From: Oscillospiraceae bacterium
GTDB taxonomy: Bacteria; Bacillota; Clostridia; Oscillospirales; Ruminococcaceae
Direction: 5' to 3'
Length of the DNA stretch: 64,000 nucleotides
Assembly: GCA_015067185.1 (NCBI GenBank)
Contig: SVMZ01000008.1
Span: 28,808 to 92,807 of the forward strand
Shown here: piece after piece, positions 27,236-38,200 of the stretch
Position numbering within the stretch: position 1 is the stretch's first letter
How the letters are laid out: the number at the start of each line of letters is the position of its first letter
The notes under the pieces: generated by a model
The model's input: the letters and a program-made list of their open reading frames with translations, nothing else
Database searches by the model: none
What the model was told of the DNA's origin: nothing
Program-made: the position numbers and the translations under genes

Positions 27236-28813
27236 GTGGTAAGAGATTGGTTGTATTGGATATGGTTTGCGGAGGCATTTGGGCCGGGAGTTGACTGTCG
27301 CGCCGTAATAGAAGAATATGGCGAGCCCCGTGCATTTTATAATGAGGGGGAAAATGTAATTGATGAACTGCGCCGAAGAGGAAGAATCAAGATTTCCACT
27401 GCACGGGCAGATCGGATCCGGGATTCTTTCAACGAGGATTCTCTGGACGATGCAAAGCGTATTTTGGACAAGGTGTATCGGTTAGGTCTGAAGATGACTG
27501 TGCCGGTGGATGGTACCTATCCCAAAGGGCTGAGAAGAATTTCTGCGATGCCAATATTGCTTTATATAAAAGGAGAACTTACAGAGCAGCAAAATGATCT
27601 TATGATTGGCGTTGTCGGCAGCAGAAAATGTTCGGCATATTCTTTGCAAAGGACGAAAAAACTCTGCAGAGAACTGGCTGGGGGCGGAGCAATTGTTGTC
27701 AGCGGTTTGGCAGAGGGGATTGATACTGCAGCAGCGCAGGCGGCATTGCAGGCTGATAAAAAGACGATAGCTGTTGTGGGATGCGGTTTGGACAGAGTAT
27801 ATCCGGCATGCAACCGGGGATTGTTTGAAAAAGTTGCACAGAACGGGGCGGTTATTTCGGAGTATGCTCCCGGTACGCCGCCGAGAGCAATGAATTTTCC
27901 GCAAAGGAATCGAATCATATCCGGTATGTCGTCCGGTGTAGTTGTAGTGGAAGCCGGCAGCAAAAGCGGTGCACTGATTACAGCTAAGGATGCAGAAAAG
28001 CAGAACAGAGACGTGTTTGTATTGGATTGTTTTGAAGACAGTAACAGCGAAGGTGATTTTCAGGGCTGCCGTCTTCTTGCATTGCGTGGAGCAAATAAAA
28101 TTGCAGGAGCAAGCGATATTTTTGAATATTACGGGCAAAAAGCGGGAGAAGCACCTGATGATGAAAGTTTCCTATGGGAAGACAGATACCTTGCAGGGGA
28201 ACAGGACTGTGAACTGTACGATTTTGATGAACCGGAATGGCTGGCAAAGAGATATCATGCCAGCGATATCAATCGGGGGCAAGGAGACAGTGAAACAGGA
28301 GACGGGTGGCATCACCCGAAAGGAGTGCGTATTGTGCTTCCCGAACGAGGTTGGCCCGAGCCTCCCATCTGTGCAGCAGATCCGAAAACCAAAAAATTCA
28401 ACTCTTTTCTGAAAAGTATGTCTTCGGAAAGAGGCATATACGGCGGGACTGTTATTACGTTTGATCGTTACAATGAAGATGAAGTGACGGATAAAAAGTC
28501 GCTGGCAATGAGAAAAGCGGAAAAAATATCCGAACCGGCCAAAAGAAAAAATACGAATATCATGCAGCGAGAAAGCCATATTAAGGCAGAGAGAACGAAG
28601 GAAGAAGCGTTTTTCGATCCGGATCTGCAGGAGCTTTCGGAGTTGGCAAGAACGATTTTGAAAGAGCTGTCCGATATTCCGATTGGTCTGGAGGAGCTTT
28701 CAGGCATGCTGGATGTTCGTGTGGATAAATTGGCAGCGGCCCTTGCAGAACTTGAAATCAGCGGCTTTGTAAAATCTATACCGGGAGCACGGTATATGCT
28801 GATTGAAAAATGA
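27236..28813 (+). CDS. dprA: DNA-processing protein DprA
   Basis: GVVGSRKCSAYS, VSGLAEGIDTAAAQAAL, FPQRNRIISGMSSGVVVVEAGSKSGALITA; C-terminal winged-helix-like segment. Confidence 0.93.
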   Translation: MVRDWLYWIWFAEAFGPGVDCRAVIEEYGEPRAFYNEGENVIDELRRRGRIKISTARADRIRDSFNEDSLDDAKRILDKVYRLGLKMTVPVDGTYPKGLRRISAMPILLYIKGELTEQQNDLMIGVVGSRKCSAYSLQRTKKLCRELAGGGAIVVSGLAEGIDTAAAQAALQADKKTIAVVGCGLDRVYPACNRGLFEKVAQNGAVISEYAPGTPPRAMNFPQRNRIISGMSSGVVVVEAGSKSGALITAKDAEKQNRDVFVLDCFEDSNSEGDFQGCRLLALRGANKIAGASDIFEYYGQKAGEAPDDESFLWEDRYLAGEQDCELYDFDEPEWLAKRYHASDINRGQGDSETGDGWHHPKGVRIVLPERGWPEPPICAADPKTKKFNSFLKSMSSERGIYGGTVITFDRYNEDEVTDKKSLAMRKAEKISEPAKRKNTNIMQRESHIKAERTKEEAFFDPDLQELSELARTILKELSDIPIGLEELSGMLDVRVDKLAAALAELEISGFVKSIPGARYMLIEK

Positions 28814-28897
28814 TGGCAGGATATGCGGTCAGCAGGAATTAAGTACGAAACAGGTTAAACAGAAAATAAAATTTAAGACAAGGTGAAGGTTTAGAGA

Positions 28898-30985
28898 ATG
28901 TCCAAGTTGGTTATTGTGGAATCTCCGGCTAAGGCCAAAACCATAAAAAAATATCTCGGTGAGGGCTACGATGTGGTAGCGTCCATGGGACACGTGATTG
29001 ATTTGCCTAAGAGCAAGCTGGGCGTCGATGTGGATAATGATTTTTCACCGAATTATGTGACAATAGAAGGAAAAGGAGATCTTGTCGAATCTCTTATCAA
29101 GCAGGCAAAAAAAAGTGACGGTGTGTTTCTGGCAACGGACCCTGACCGTGAAGGAGAAGCGATTTCCTGGCATCTTGCTAAGGTTTTCGGGATGGATCTC
29201 AAGGAAAAGAACCGTGTTACCTTCAATGAGATTACCAAAAGCGGCGTGAAAAACGGAATGGATCACCCAAGACAGATTGATGTCTCGCTTGTGGATGCAC
29301 AACAGACACGAAGAATCCTTGACAGGATTGTGGGCTATAAGCTCAGTCCGTTTTTGTGGAAAAAGGTGAGAAGAGGTTTGTCTGCGGGAAGAGTTCAGTC
29401 GGTTGCGGTAAGACTCATCTCCGACCGTGAAGAAGAGATCAAGGTGTTTGTGCCGGTGGAATATTGGTCCATTGATGCAAAGCTGCTCTCTCCTAATGAT
29501 AAACGCGAATTTACAGCTAAATTTTATGGTAAAGACGGAAAACAGCTGGAGCTGCATACCAAGGAAGAGGCGGATGCAATTCTGGCAAAGCTGGACGGCG
29601 CTGACTATGAGGTGGTCGGTGTTAAGAAAGGTCTGCGTAAAAAGGCGCCGGCTCCTCCCTTTATTACATCTACATTGCAGCAGGAAGCTTCCCGTAAACT
29701 GGGCTTCCAGGCACGTAGAACAATGAAAGCGGCTCAGGAGCTCTATGAAGGTATCGACGTGGAAGGTCAAGGTGCTGTGGGTCTGATCACCTATATGCGT
29801 ACCGATTCTCTGCGTATCTCCGATGAGGCTGCTTCTGCGGCAGAAGCCTATATCGATGAAACTTACGGAAAAGCATATCGTACCCCCAAGCGTAGGGTGT
29901 TCAAGAGTAAATCCGGCGCACAGGATGCGCACGAGGCGATCCGCCCCACGATGCCGGAAATGACACCTGCAAAACTGAAAAAGAGTCTCAGCAGCGATCA
30001 GTATAAGCTGTACAAGTTGATTTGGGAGCGCTTTATTGCCAGCCAGATGGCCAATGCTCAGTTGGAAACGGTTTCAGTGGAGATTCTGGCCAACGGATAC
30101 AGCTTTAAAGCTTCCGGATATTCTGTAAAATTTGATGGTTACACCGTTCTTTATGAAGAGGGACGGGATGATGAAGAGGAAAAGAGCACCCGTCTGCCGG
30201 AGATTTCTCAGGGCGATTTCCTCAAACTGCTGTCGATAGACGGTGGTCAGCACTTTACCCAGCCGCCCGCAAGATTCACGGAAGCTTCTCTTATTAAAAC
30301 ACTGGAAGAAAACGGAATTGGACGTCCGAGTACCTATGCGCCGATTATTTCTACCATTCTTTCCCGTGGTTATGTAGAACGGGAAGGAAAATCCCTCCGT
30401 CCCACCATTTTGGGAACGGTTACAACACAGTTGATGTGTGAGCGGTTCCCCAACATTGTTGACGTGGAATTTACAGCCAACATGGAAAAGACACTGGACG
30501 ATGTTGCAGATGGAACAAGCAGTTGGGTGGGAACTCTGAGAGACTTCTACGGTCCGTTTATGTCCACTTTGGAAACAGCGGAAGAGCAGATGAAGGGCAT
30601 TCGTGTAAAAATTCCCGATGAAGAGACAGACGAAGTTTGCCAGGTCTGCGGCAAAAAGATGGTTATAAAGACAGGAAGATTTGGAAAATTTTTGGCATGT
30701 TCCGGATTCCCTGAGTGTACCTATACACAGAAAATCAAAAAGGAGACTGCAGGAAATTGCCCTCTCTGCGGTTCCAGAATGATGTCTATGAAGAGCAAGA
30801 ACGGAAAAGAATTTTACGGCTGTTCCAAGTATCCCGAATGTTCCTTTATGAGCTGGGATGTGCCGTTGGCAGATGAGTGCCCCGATTGCGGTGCCACACT
30901 TTTCCGTAAAAAAGGACGCGGCGGTAAAACCTATTGTGCCAAAGAAGGCTGCGGATATGTCAAGGGTGTAGAGGATGCGGAATAA
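28898..30985 (+). CDS. topA: DNA topoisomerase I
   Basis: MSKLVIVESPAKAKTIKKYLG, TYMRTDSLRIS, C-terminal CxxC zinc repeats. Confidence 0.98.
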   Translation: MSKLVIVESPAKAKTIKKYLGEGYDVVASMGHVIDLPKSKLGVDVDNDFSPNYVTIEGKGDLVESLIKQAKKSDGVFLATDPDREGEAISWHLAKVFGMDLKEKNRVTFNEITKSGVKNGMDHPRQIDVSLVDAQQTRRILDRIVGYKLSPFLWKKVRRGLSAGRVQSVAVRLISDREEEIKVFVPVEYWSIDAKLLSPNDKREFTAKFYGKDGKQLELHTKEEADAILAKLDGADYEVVGVKKGLRKKAPAPPFITSTLQQEASRKLGFQARRTMKAAQELYEGIDVEGQGAVGLITYMRTDSLRISDEAASAAEAYIDETYGKAYRTPKRRVFKSKSGAQDAHEAIRPTMPEMTPAKLKKSLSSDQYKLYKLIWERFIASQMANAQLETVSVEILANGYSFKASGYSVKFDGYTVLYEEGRDDEEEKSTRLPEISQGDFLKLLSIDGGQHFTQPPARFTEASLIKTLEENGIGRPSTYAPIISTILSRGYVEREGKSLRPTILGTVTTQLMCERFPNIVDVEFTANMEKTLDDVADGTSSWVGTLRDFYGPFMSTLETAEEQMKGIRVKIPDEETDEVCQVCGKKMVIKTGRFGKFLACSGFPECTYTQKIKKETAGNCPLCGSRMMSMKSKNGKEFYGCSKYPECSFMSWDVPLADECPDCGATLFRKKGRGGKTYCAKEGCGYVKGVEDAE

Positions 30986-31021
30986 CCGCAGAGACAAACC
31001 AAAAGAAAATGAGGATCTGCT

Positions 31022-32338
31022 ATGAGTAGGATCAATATAATCGGTGCAGGACTTGCTGGCTGTGAAGCGGCATGGAATGCAGCGTCGGCGGGGATTGAGG
31101 TTACACTGATCGAGATGAAGCCGGTCAAGCGGTCTCCCGCGCATACGTCCGATGATTTTGCGGAGTTGGTTTGTTCCAATTCGTTGAAGGCATCGAGAAT
31201 AGAAACTTCCGCAGGGCTGCTCAAAGAGGAGATGCGCAGGTTAGGGTCACTCACTGTTGCCTGCGCAGAGAAAACCGCCGTTGATGCGGGTGGTGCCCTT
31301 GCGGTGGACAGAAAGAAGTTTTCTGCCCTGGTTACACAGAAAATTAAAGAAAACCCGTTGATAACGGTGGAACATCGGGAAGTAACAGAGATTTCACCGA
31401 AAGAGGATGAGATATGGATTGTAGCTACCGGGCCGCTTACATCAGAACCTTTTGCAGAATATCTGAAGGAACGTCTTGGTGGAGGACTCAGCTTTTTTGA
31501 TGCGGCGGCTCCGATTGTGGAGGCAGCCAGCATTGACATGGAAAAAGTGTTTTTTGCTGCACGCTATGGCCGCGGCGGAGACGATTATCTCAATTGCCCC
31601 ATGAATAAAGAGCAATATGAAGAGTTTTGGAATGAACTTGTTCATGCTGAGCGTGCTGAACTGGAAGCGTTTGATAAAGAGAGCTTCCGGGTATATGAGG
31701 GGTGTATGCCGGTAGAGGTTATGGCCTCCCGAGGAATTGATACATTAAGATTTGGACCTCTCAAGCCCAAAGGTCTTACAGATCCACGCACAGGGCACCG
31801 TCCGTGGGCTAATCTGCAGCTTCGCAGAGAAGATGCAGATGCCACCATGTTTAATCTGGTAGGATTTCAGACGAACCTGAAATTTGGAGAACAGAAAAGG
31901 GTATTTGGTATGATTCCTGGATTGGAGAATGCCGAATTTGTGAGATACGGTGTGATGCACCGTAACACGTTTATCAAAAGTCCGGAATTGTTGGATGCAG
32001 ACTTTTCACTGCGTACAGATAAGCGGATTTATTTTGCGGGACAGATGACCGGTGTAGAAGGGTATATGGAATCGGCAGCATCGGGAATCATTGCTGGAAT
32101 CAATGCGGCACGTGCGGTAAAAGGGTTGGAGCCGATGAAGCTTCCTCCAGAGACAATGACAGGTGCATTGTCGGCATACATATCATCGGCAGATACAAAA
32201 GATTTTCAGCCTATGGGTGCAGCAATGGGACTGCTCCCCGAGTTGGGCAGTCGGATCAGAGATAAAAAGGCGCGTTATGCAGCCTATTCGGAGCGAGCCC
32301 TTCAGGCAATGGAGGAGACGCTTGCACAATACAGATAA
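31022..32338 (+). CDS. trmFO: Methylenetetrahydrofolate-tRNA-(uracil-5-)-methyltransferase
   Basis: INIIGAGLAGCEAAWNAA, FVCSNSLK-like ELVCSNSLKAS, GQMTGVEGYMESAASG. Confidence 0.97.
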   Translation: MSRINIIGAGLAGCEAAWNAASAGIEVTLIEMKPVKRSPAHTSDDFAELVCSNSLKASRIETSAGLLKEEMRRLGSLTVACAEKTAVDAGGALAVDRKKFSALVTQKIKENPLITVEHREVTEISPKEDEIWIVATGPLTSEPFAEYLKERLGGGLSFFDAAAPIVEAASIDMEKVFFAARYGRGGDDYLNCPMNKEQYEEFWNELVHAERAELEAFDKESFRVYEGCMPVEVMASRGIDTLRFGPLKPKGLTDPRTGHRPWANLQLRREDADATMFNLVGFQTNLKFGEQKRVFGMIPGLENAEFVRYGVMHRNTFIKSPELLDADFSLRTDKRIYFAGQMTGVEGYMESAASGIIAGINAARAVKGLEPMKLPPETMTGALSAYISSADTKDFQPMGAAMGLLPELGSRIRDKKARYAAYSERALQAMEETLAQYR

Positions 32339-32410
32339 CAAGCGGAATAGTGGTTTGAAGATAGTATTCTAATTGTTACTTGTTGGGATATTCAGAAAGG
32401 ATGGATTCGT

Positions 32411-33412
32411 ATGAGGATTGCAGTTGATATTTTTGGAGGAGACAATGCACCGTTTGCACCGCTTAAGGCATGTGTCTGTGCAAGAAAGGCGGGTATTGCC
32501 GAAGTCATTGCAGTCGGAGACGAAGCCAAAATAAAAGAAGTTGCCGAGAAGGAACAGCTTCCGCTGGACGGAATTCAAATTGTTCATGCTCCGGCAGTGA
32601 TTCCGGTGGAGGCTAACCCCACAGACATAACCAAAAAATATGCCGATAGCTCCATGGCTGTGGCACTTAAGCTGGTTGCTCAGGGAGAAGCGGATGCAGT
32701 GATTTCTGCAGGAAGCACCGGCGCCTTTGTTGTTGGGGCAACGCTGATTGTCAAACGCATCAGAGGTGTCCGCAGGGCGGCGTTTGCACCGGTCATTCCC
32801 GGTTGTGACGGCAAATATATGCTGGTGGATGTAGGCGCCAATGTGGATTGCCGCCCTGAGATGCTGCTCCAGTTTGCGCTGCTTGGTTCCATCTATATGG
32901 AAAAAGTTTTAGGAGTAAAAAATCCGAGAGTTGGTCTCATCAACATTGGCACAGAGGATACCAAAGGTCAGGAGCTGCAGGTGGAGACCTATAAACTGCT
33001 GAAAGAGGCTTCGCTCAACTTTATCGGTAATGTAGAGCCGCGCTATCTCTCCGAAGGCGCCTGTGATGTTGCTGTTGCAGACGGTTTTACTGGAAATGTT
33101 GTACTTAAAACTCTTGAAGGTACGGTGCACTCTCTGTTTTCGGAGCTGAAAAAGGTGTTCTATGCTACCCCTGTGTCAAAGATCGCTGCACTTACATTGA
33201 AAAAGGGACTTAAAAAATTGAAAAATAAAATGGATTATTCTGAGTATGGCGGTTCCGCATTACTGGGTATATCCAAACCTGTTATAAAGGTGCATGGAGA
33301 TTCTCAGGCAAAAACCTTTGTGAAAGCAATGGAACAGGCCATAAAGATGGAGAAGATGAATGTAATCGGTCTTATGGCAGAAGCTGTTTCCGCAGCAAAG
33401 GATAAGGAATAA
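32411..33412 (+). CDS. plsX: Phosphate acyltransferase PlsX
   Basis: MRIAVDIFGGDNAP, DAVISAGSTGAFVVGA, DVGANVDCRPEML. Confidence 0.97.
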   Translation: MRIAVDIFGGDNAPFAPLKACVCARKAGIAEVIAVGDEAKIKEVAEKEQLPLDGIQIVHAPAVIPVEANPTDITKKYADSSMAVALKLVAQGEADAVISAGSTGAFVVGATLIVKRIRGVRRAAFAPVIPGCDGKYMLVDVGANVDCRPEMLLQFALLGSIYMEKVLGVKNPRVGLINIGTEDTKGQELQVETYKLLKEASLNFIGNVEPRYLSEGACDVAVADGFTGNVVLKTLEGTVHSLFSELKKVFYATPVSKIAALTLKKGLKKLKNKMDYSEYGGSALLGISKPVIKVHGDSQAKTFVKAMEQAIKMEKMNVIGLMAEAVSAAKDKE

Positions 33413-33449
33413 CGACCGAGGATGTCGAAATATCTGGGTTTGGTGTATT

Positions 33450-34121
33450 ATGAAAGAGTTACAACAGGTTATTGATTATTATTTTAAGGATGAAAAATAC
33501 CTTGCCATCGCCCTGACACATTCTTCCTATGCCAATGAAGCAAAAAATGCTGTCGAATATAATGAGAGACAGGAGTTTCTGGGGGATGCTGTGCTTTCTA
33601 TTATTGTGTCTGATTACCTGTTTGGGAATTTTATGCAGATGCCGGAAGGTGAGTTGACAAAGAAGCGGGCTGCGCTGGTTTGTGAAAAAACACTGAGCGA
33701 TTTTGCAAGAGCTATTAATCTTGGAAATTATATGTATCTTGGCAGAGGCGAAGAGCAGACCGGCGGTGCCAACCGTTCCTCTATTTTAGCAGACGCATTT
33801 GAGGCATTGATCGCAGCGATCTATCTGGATGGAGGTATGGAGGCTGCGAAAAAATTTGTGCTGAGTTTTGTTATTCCTGCGTTGGAAAAGGCACCGCAGA
33901 AGGCTAAGGATTACAAGACGGAGCTGCAGGAAGTGATCCAACAGAATCCGGAAGAAAAGCTTTCCTATGTAATGGTGGGAGAGAGCGGTCCGGACCATGA
34001 TAAACGCTTCACAGCAGAAGTTCATCTGAACAGCAATGTTATCGGTGTTGGTATTGGACGAAGCAAAAAAGAAGCGGAACAGATGGCGGCGCGCGAAGCT
34101 CTCAGACTGATGGGACTTTGA
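33450..34121 (+). CDS. rnc: Ribonuclease III
   Basis: ERQEFLGDAVLSIIVSDYL, C-terminal dsRBD IGRSKKEAEQMAAREAL. Confidence 0.97.
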   Translation: MKELQQVIDYYFKDEKYLAIALTHSSYANEAKNAVEYNERQEFLGDAVLSIIVSDYLFGNFMQMPEGELTKKRAALVCEKTLSDFARAINLGNYMYLGRGEEQTGGANRSSILADAFEALIAAIYLDGGMEAAKKFVLSFVIPALEKAPQKAKDYKTELQEVIQQNPEEKLSYVMVGESGPDHDKRFTAEVHLNSNVIGVGIGRSKKEAEQMAAREALRLMGL

Positions 34122-34123
34122 AT

Positions 34124-35170
34124 ATGACGGAAAACCGTAAAAAACACGGAAATGTGGCGATCTTTGTGCCGCACAGCGGTTGTCCCAATATGTGCAGCTT
34201 TTGCAACCAGAGAACTATATCGGGGCAAAGTGTACAGCCGGATGCGGATTTTGTGCGGAAAACCTGCGAAGAGGCAATAGAACGCATGACAGTAGAACCC
34301 CAAAATGCACAGATTGCTTTTTTTGGAGGAAGCTTCACCGCAATAGACAGGAATTTGATGATATCGCTGCTACAGGCAGCATCGGAATATGTGGAAACCG
34401 GAAGGTTTGCGGGAATTCGTATTTCAACGCGTCCGGATTGTATTAATGAAGAGATTCTGGAGATTCTGAAGCAATATCATGTCACCGATATCGAGCTTGG
34501 AGCGCAGAGTATGGATGACCGGGTATTGCAGATGAACCGACGGGGACATACTGCGGAAGATGTGGAGAGGGCCTCACTGTTGATCAGACAGCGCGGATTT
34601 TCTCTGGGACTGCAGATGATGGTAGGGCTTTACGGAGAAAACCCAAAGGATATTCCATTGTGGCTGCCGGAGAAATCACTGTCAGAGCGCACGATGAAGA
34701 CTGCGGAGAAGATTGCAGCCCTGCAGCCGTCCTGTGTGAGAATCTATCCGATCGCTGTGCTGAAAGGGACCGAGCTGGAACGGATGCTGGTTAGCGGAAT
34801 GTATTTTCCGCCGGATGTATCAGAGGCGGTTGCCTGCTGTGCGAATCTGATAGAGTTTTTTGAAAAGAAAAAAATAAAGATACTCAGAGTTGGATTACAT
34901 GCATCCGAGACAGTGGAAGAGGATGTAATTGCCGGAGCCTATCATCCGGCATTTCGTGAATTATGCGACAATGAGTTGTATTTTAGGAGAATATTACGAA
35001 TAGTATCGAGCAATGCCGATAGGATAGAGAATATTTATGTGAATCCCGGTTTTCTTTCCAAAGCGGTTGGGCAAAAAAGAGGAAACCTCGCAAAATTGAA
35101 AAAGCTTGGGTATGATGTGAGGATATCCGCAAGAGAAGGGGTTGCACCCGGAGATTTGGAAATTGATTGA
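34124..35170 (+). CDS. Radical SAM protein (Elp3-like)
   Basis: HSGCPNMCSFCNQRTISG CxxxxxCxxC-type cluster motif; FFGGSFTAI; DIELGAQSMDDRVL. Confidence 0.88.
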   Translation: MTENRKKHGNVAIFVPHSGCPNMCSFCNQRTISGQSVQPDADFVRKTCEEAIERMTVEPQNAQIAFFGGSFTAIDRNLMISLLQAASEYVETGRFAGIRISTRPDCINEEILEILKQYHVTDIELGAQSMDDRVLQMNRRGHTAEDVERASLLIRQRGFSLGLQMMVGLYGENPKDIPLWLPEKSLSERTMKTAEKIAALQPSCVRIYPIAVLKGTELERMLVSGMYFPPDVSEAVACCANLIEFFEKKKIKILRVGLHASETVEEDVIAGAYHPAFRELCDNELYFRRILRIVSSNADRIENIYVNPGFLSKAVGQKRGNLAKLKKLGYDVRISAREGVAPGDLEID

Positions 35171-35213
35171 ACAGAATTCCCAAGAAATATATAGAATGCA
35201 GGATGTGTAGCTT

Positions 35214-38200
35214 TTGTATTTAAAAGCACTTGAAATGGTTGGTTTCAAATCCTTCCCGGACAAAATACGGATGGAATTCGGGAAAGGATTGACAGCTGTT
35301 GTAGGTCCAAACGGAAGTGGAAAAAGTAATATCAGTGATGCTATACGCTGGGTACTTGGTGAACAATCCACCAAAACACTGCGTGGCTCCAAGATGGAGG
35401 ACATCATTTTCAATGGAACTGTGAACCGACGCGCTCACGGTTTTGTTGAGGTTCGTCTTATTATTGACAATACAGACAGAGGACTGAATCAGGATACTGA
35501 TGAGGTGGTTATTTCCCGTAAGTATTATCGAAGCGGAGATAGTGAATATCGCATCAACGGCGTAGTCGTCAGGCTGCGTGATATTGCAGAAATGTTGATG
35601 GATACCGGCCTCGGCCGCGACGGGTATTCCGTAGTGGGACAGGGTGGTATTGCTGAAATTGTCAGTGCCAAACCGGTACAGCGCCGTGAGATTTTTGAAG
35701 AAGCGGCAGGAATATCCAAATATCGCTATCGCCGGGAGGAGACAGAAAAGCATCTCAAGCAGACAGAGGATAATCTTCTCCGTCTCAAAGATATTCTGAT
35801 GGTGAAGGAAGCGCGTGTTGAGCCGCTCCGGCAGCAGAGCGAGGCTGCCCATAAGTTTTTGAAGCTTTCCGAAGAAAAGAAGATGCTGGAAATCTCTCTT
35901 TGGATGAATACCATCGGGAAGGTACGGCAGAACCTGCGTGAGCAGGAGGATAAAATTCTTCTCTGTAAAGAGGATTATGCGGAGCTCGAAGCTGAGTGCA
36001 GTGAAATTGAGCAGAAGATCGAGCAGATACACATTGCCATGCAGCAGCTGACGGTGGATATTGAATTACGCCGTGAAGAAATCCGGGAATTTGAAGAGAT
36101 GGATGCCGGTATTGCCGCAGAAAAAGCGGTTCTTTTGAATGATATCCGTCATGATGAAGAATCCATTGAACGTATAACTGCAGAAATTGAGGAGATTCAA
36201 ACCACTGCAGAGCAGACAGAGCAGCAAAAGCTGGACCTTGCTGAACGCATGAAGCAAAAGGTAAAGGAGCAGCAGGAAACCGCAGAAACAATAAAGAATC
36301 AGAGGATAGCTATTGCCGAAATGGTGGAGAAAAGATCTGCTGTGGTCGGAGAGCTTTCCTGTTTTGAACAGGATTCCGCAGAACTTGTGGAAAAATACAA
36401 TGCTGCCAATCTGGAAAAGACAAGGGCGCAGTTGGATATGGAACAGCTGGTGAGCAGAGCAAAGTTTCTGGAGCAGTCTCTGGCAGAAAGAGAAGAGAAA
36501 ACAAGCCAGTTGCTGGGAGAAAAGCGGGAATGCACCGAGCTGCTGGAGGAAATTGAAGACCGTATGACAAGCCTTTCCAATACCGCAAAAGGTATTGAGA
36601 TGAAGTTGGCAGGCAGAAACAAGCAACTGGAAAAATTTAATTCAGAACTGGAATTGCGCAGACGTGAAAAGGAAGATAAACTTGCCAGAGCAAAGCTGTT
36701 GGAGGATATGGAGCGCGCCAAGGAAGGTTTTAACGTAAGCGTCAAGTTTGTTCTGGGACAGGCATCCCGCGGCTATCTCAAAGGTATTCACGGTACTGTG
36801 GCAGAGGTGATAGGTGTCGATGCACAGTATGCTCTTGCGGTGGAGACCGCACTGGGCACAGCCATGCAAAACATTATCACCGACAATGAAGAGGTGGCCA
36901 AGCGGGCTGTTGCGGAACTGAAGCGAAGCAATAGCGGACGTGCTACTTTTATGCAGCTTACATCCGCCAAAGGCAACAGGCTTAATGAACGGGGTCTGGA
37001 TGAATGTGTTGGTTTTGTGGGAATTGCCGCCGATCTTGTCCGATATGATAAAAGGTATGAAGGTGTTATCCTGAATCAGCTCGGAAGAGTAGTTGTGGTG
37101 GAAACACTGGATGATGCCGTGGTTATGGCAAAACGGTTTGGTTATCGGTTCAGAATTGTAACGCTGGATGGTCAGGTGATCAACAGCGGAGGCTCTATCA
37201 CCGGCGGATCGTTGGTTAAAAATGCCGGTATACTCAGCAGAAGAAGTGAAATCGAACGTCTCCGCACAGAAGCTGCAGCCGTGGAACAGAAGATAAACGA
37301 AGCCATGGAACCCTACCGCGCTGCAAAGGAAGAGAGTGTGCGTCTGAATGCGGGACTTGTGGCATCCCAGAGTGAATATAAGACCTGTACGGAGGATAAA
37401 ATCCGGTACGAGGCGGAGCTGAAACGTATCGTACAGATGCTGGAGGATGCGGGACGCAGCGAAGATGAGACAGAAAAGCAGCAACTGGATATTGCAAAGA
37501 AACTGAAAAAAGCAGAAGAGATGCGAGAGGCCTGCGAGAAGGTACTTGCCGAGCTGCAGCAGGATATTGATCGGATTGCTGCAGAGAGAGAGAAACTGCA
37601 TCGGAAGGATGAGAATATCCAGAAAGAACTGGACGGCTTCAGGGACAGTGAATCTGCATTGGCTGTAACAATGGCGGGTATTGAAAAAGATATTGAGATT
37701 CTGAAGCTTTCTGCCGAACAACTGGAAAGACAGGCGGGTGACCGTGAAAACCGCATAGCGGCATTGAACGGACAGATTGAACAACACAAGGCCGATATGG
37801 AAGAGATCAGCCGCAAGATTGAGAAAAATGAAAAACAATCGGCAGAGCTGAGCGAAAAAATCAGCGATAAGCGCAGCATGATCGAAGGCGGAAGCAGCAA
37901 GCGGATGGAAATGGAGGCTTCCTCCTCGCATATGCGGCAGGAGCAGAAGCAGGTGAACGAGCGCCGTGAGCAGAAATCCAGTGAGCTTGTCAGAATGGAA
38001 GAACGCTATAACGCTGCACAAACAGAATATGATTCCCTGATCCGGCGGCTTTGGGAGGAGTATGAGTTGACCAGAACGCAGGCGGAAGAAGTTGCGCAGG
38101 AACTGGAAAGTATTTCTGCGGCCAACAAACGTCTTGTAGAAATACGTGGTGCCATTAAGGCACTGGGTACGGTCAATCTTTCCGCCATAGAGGAATATGA

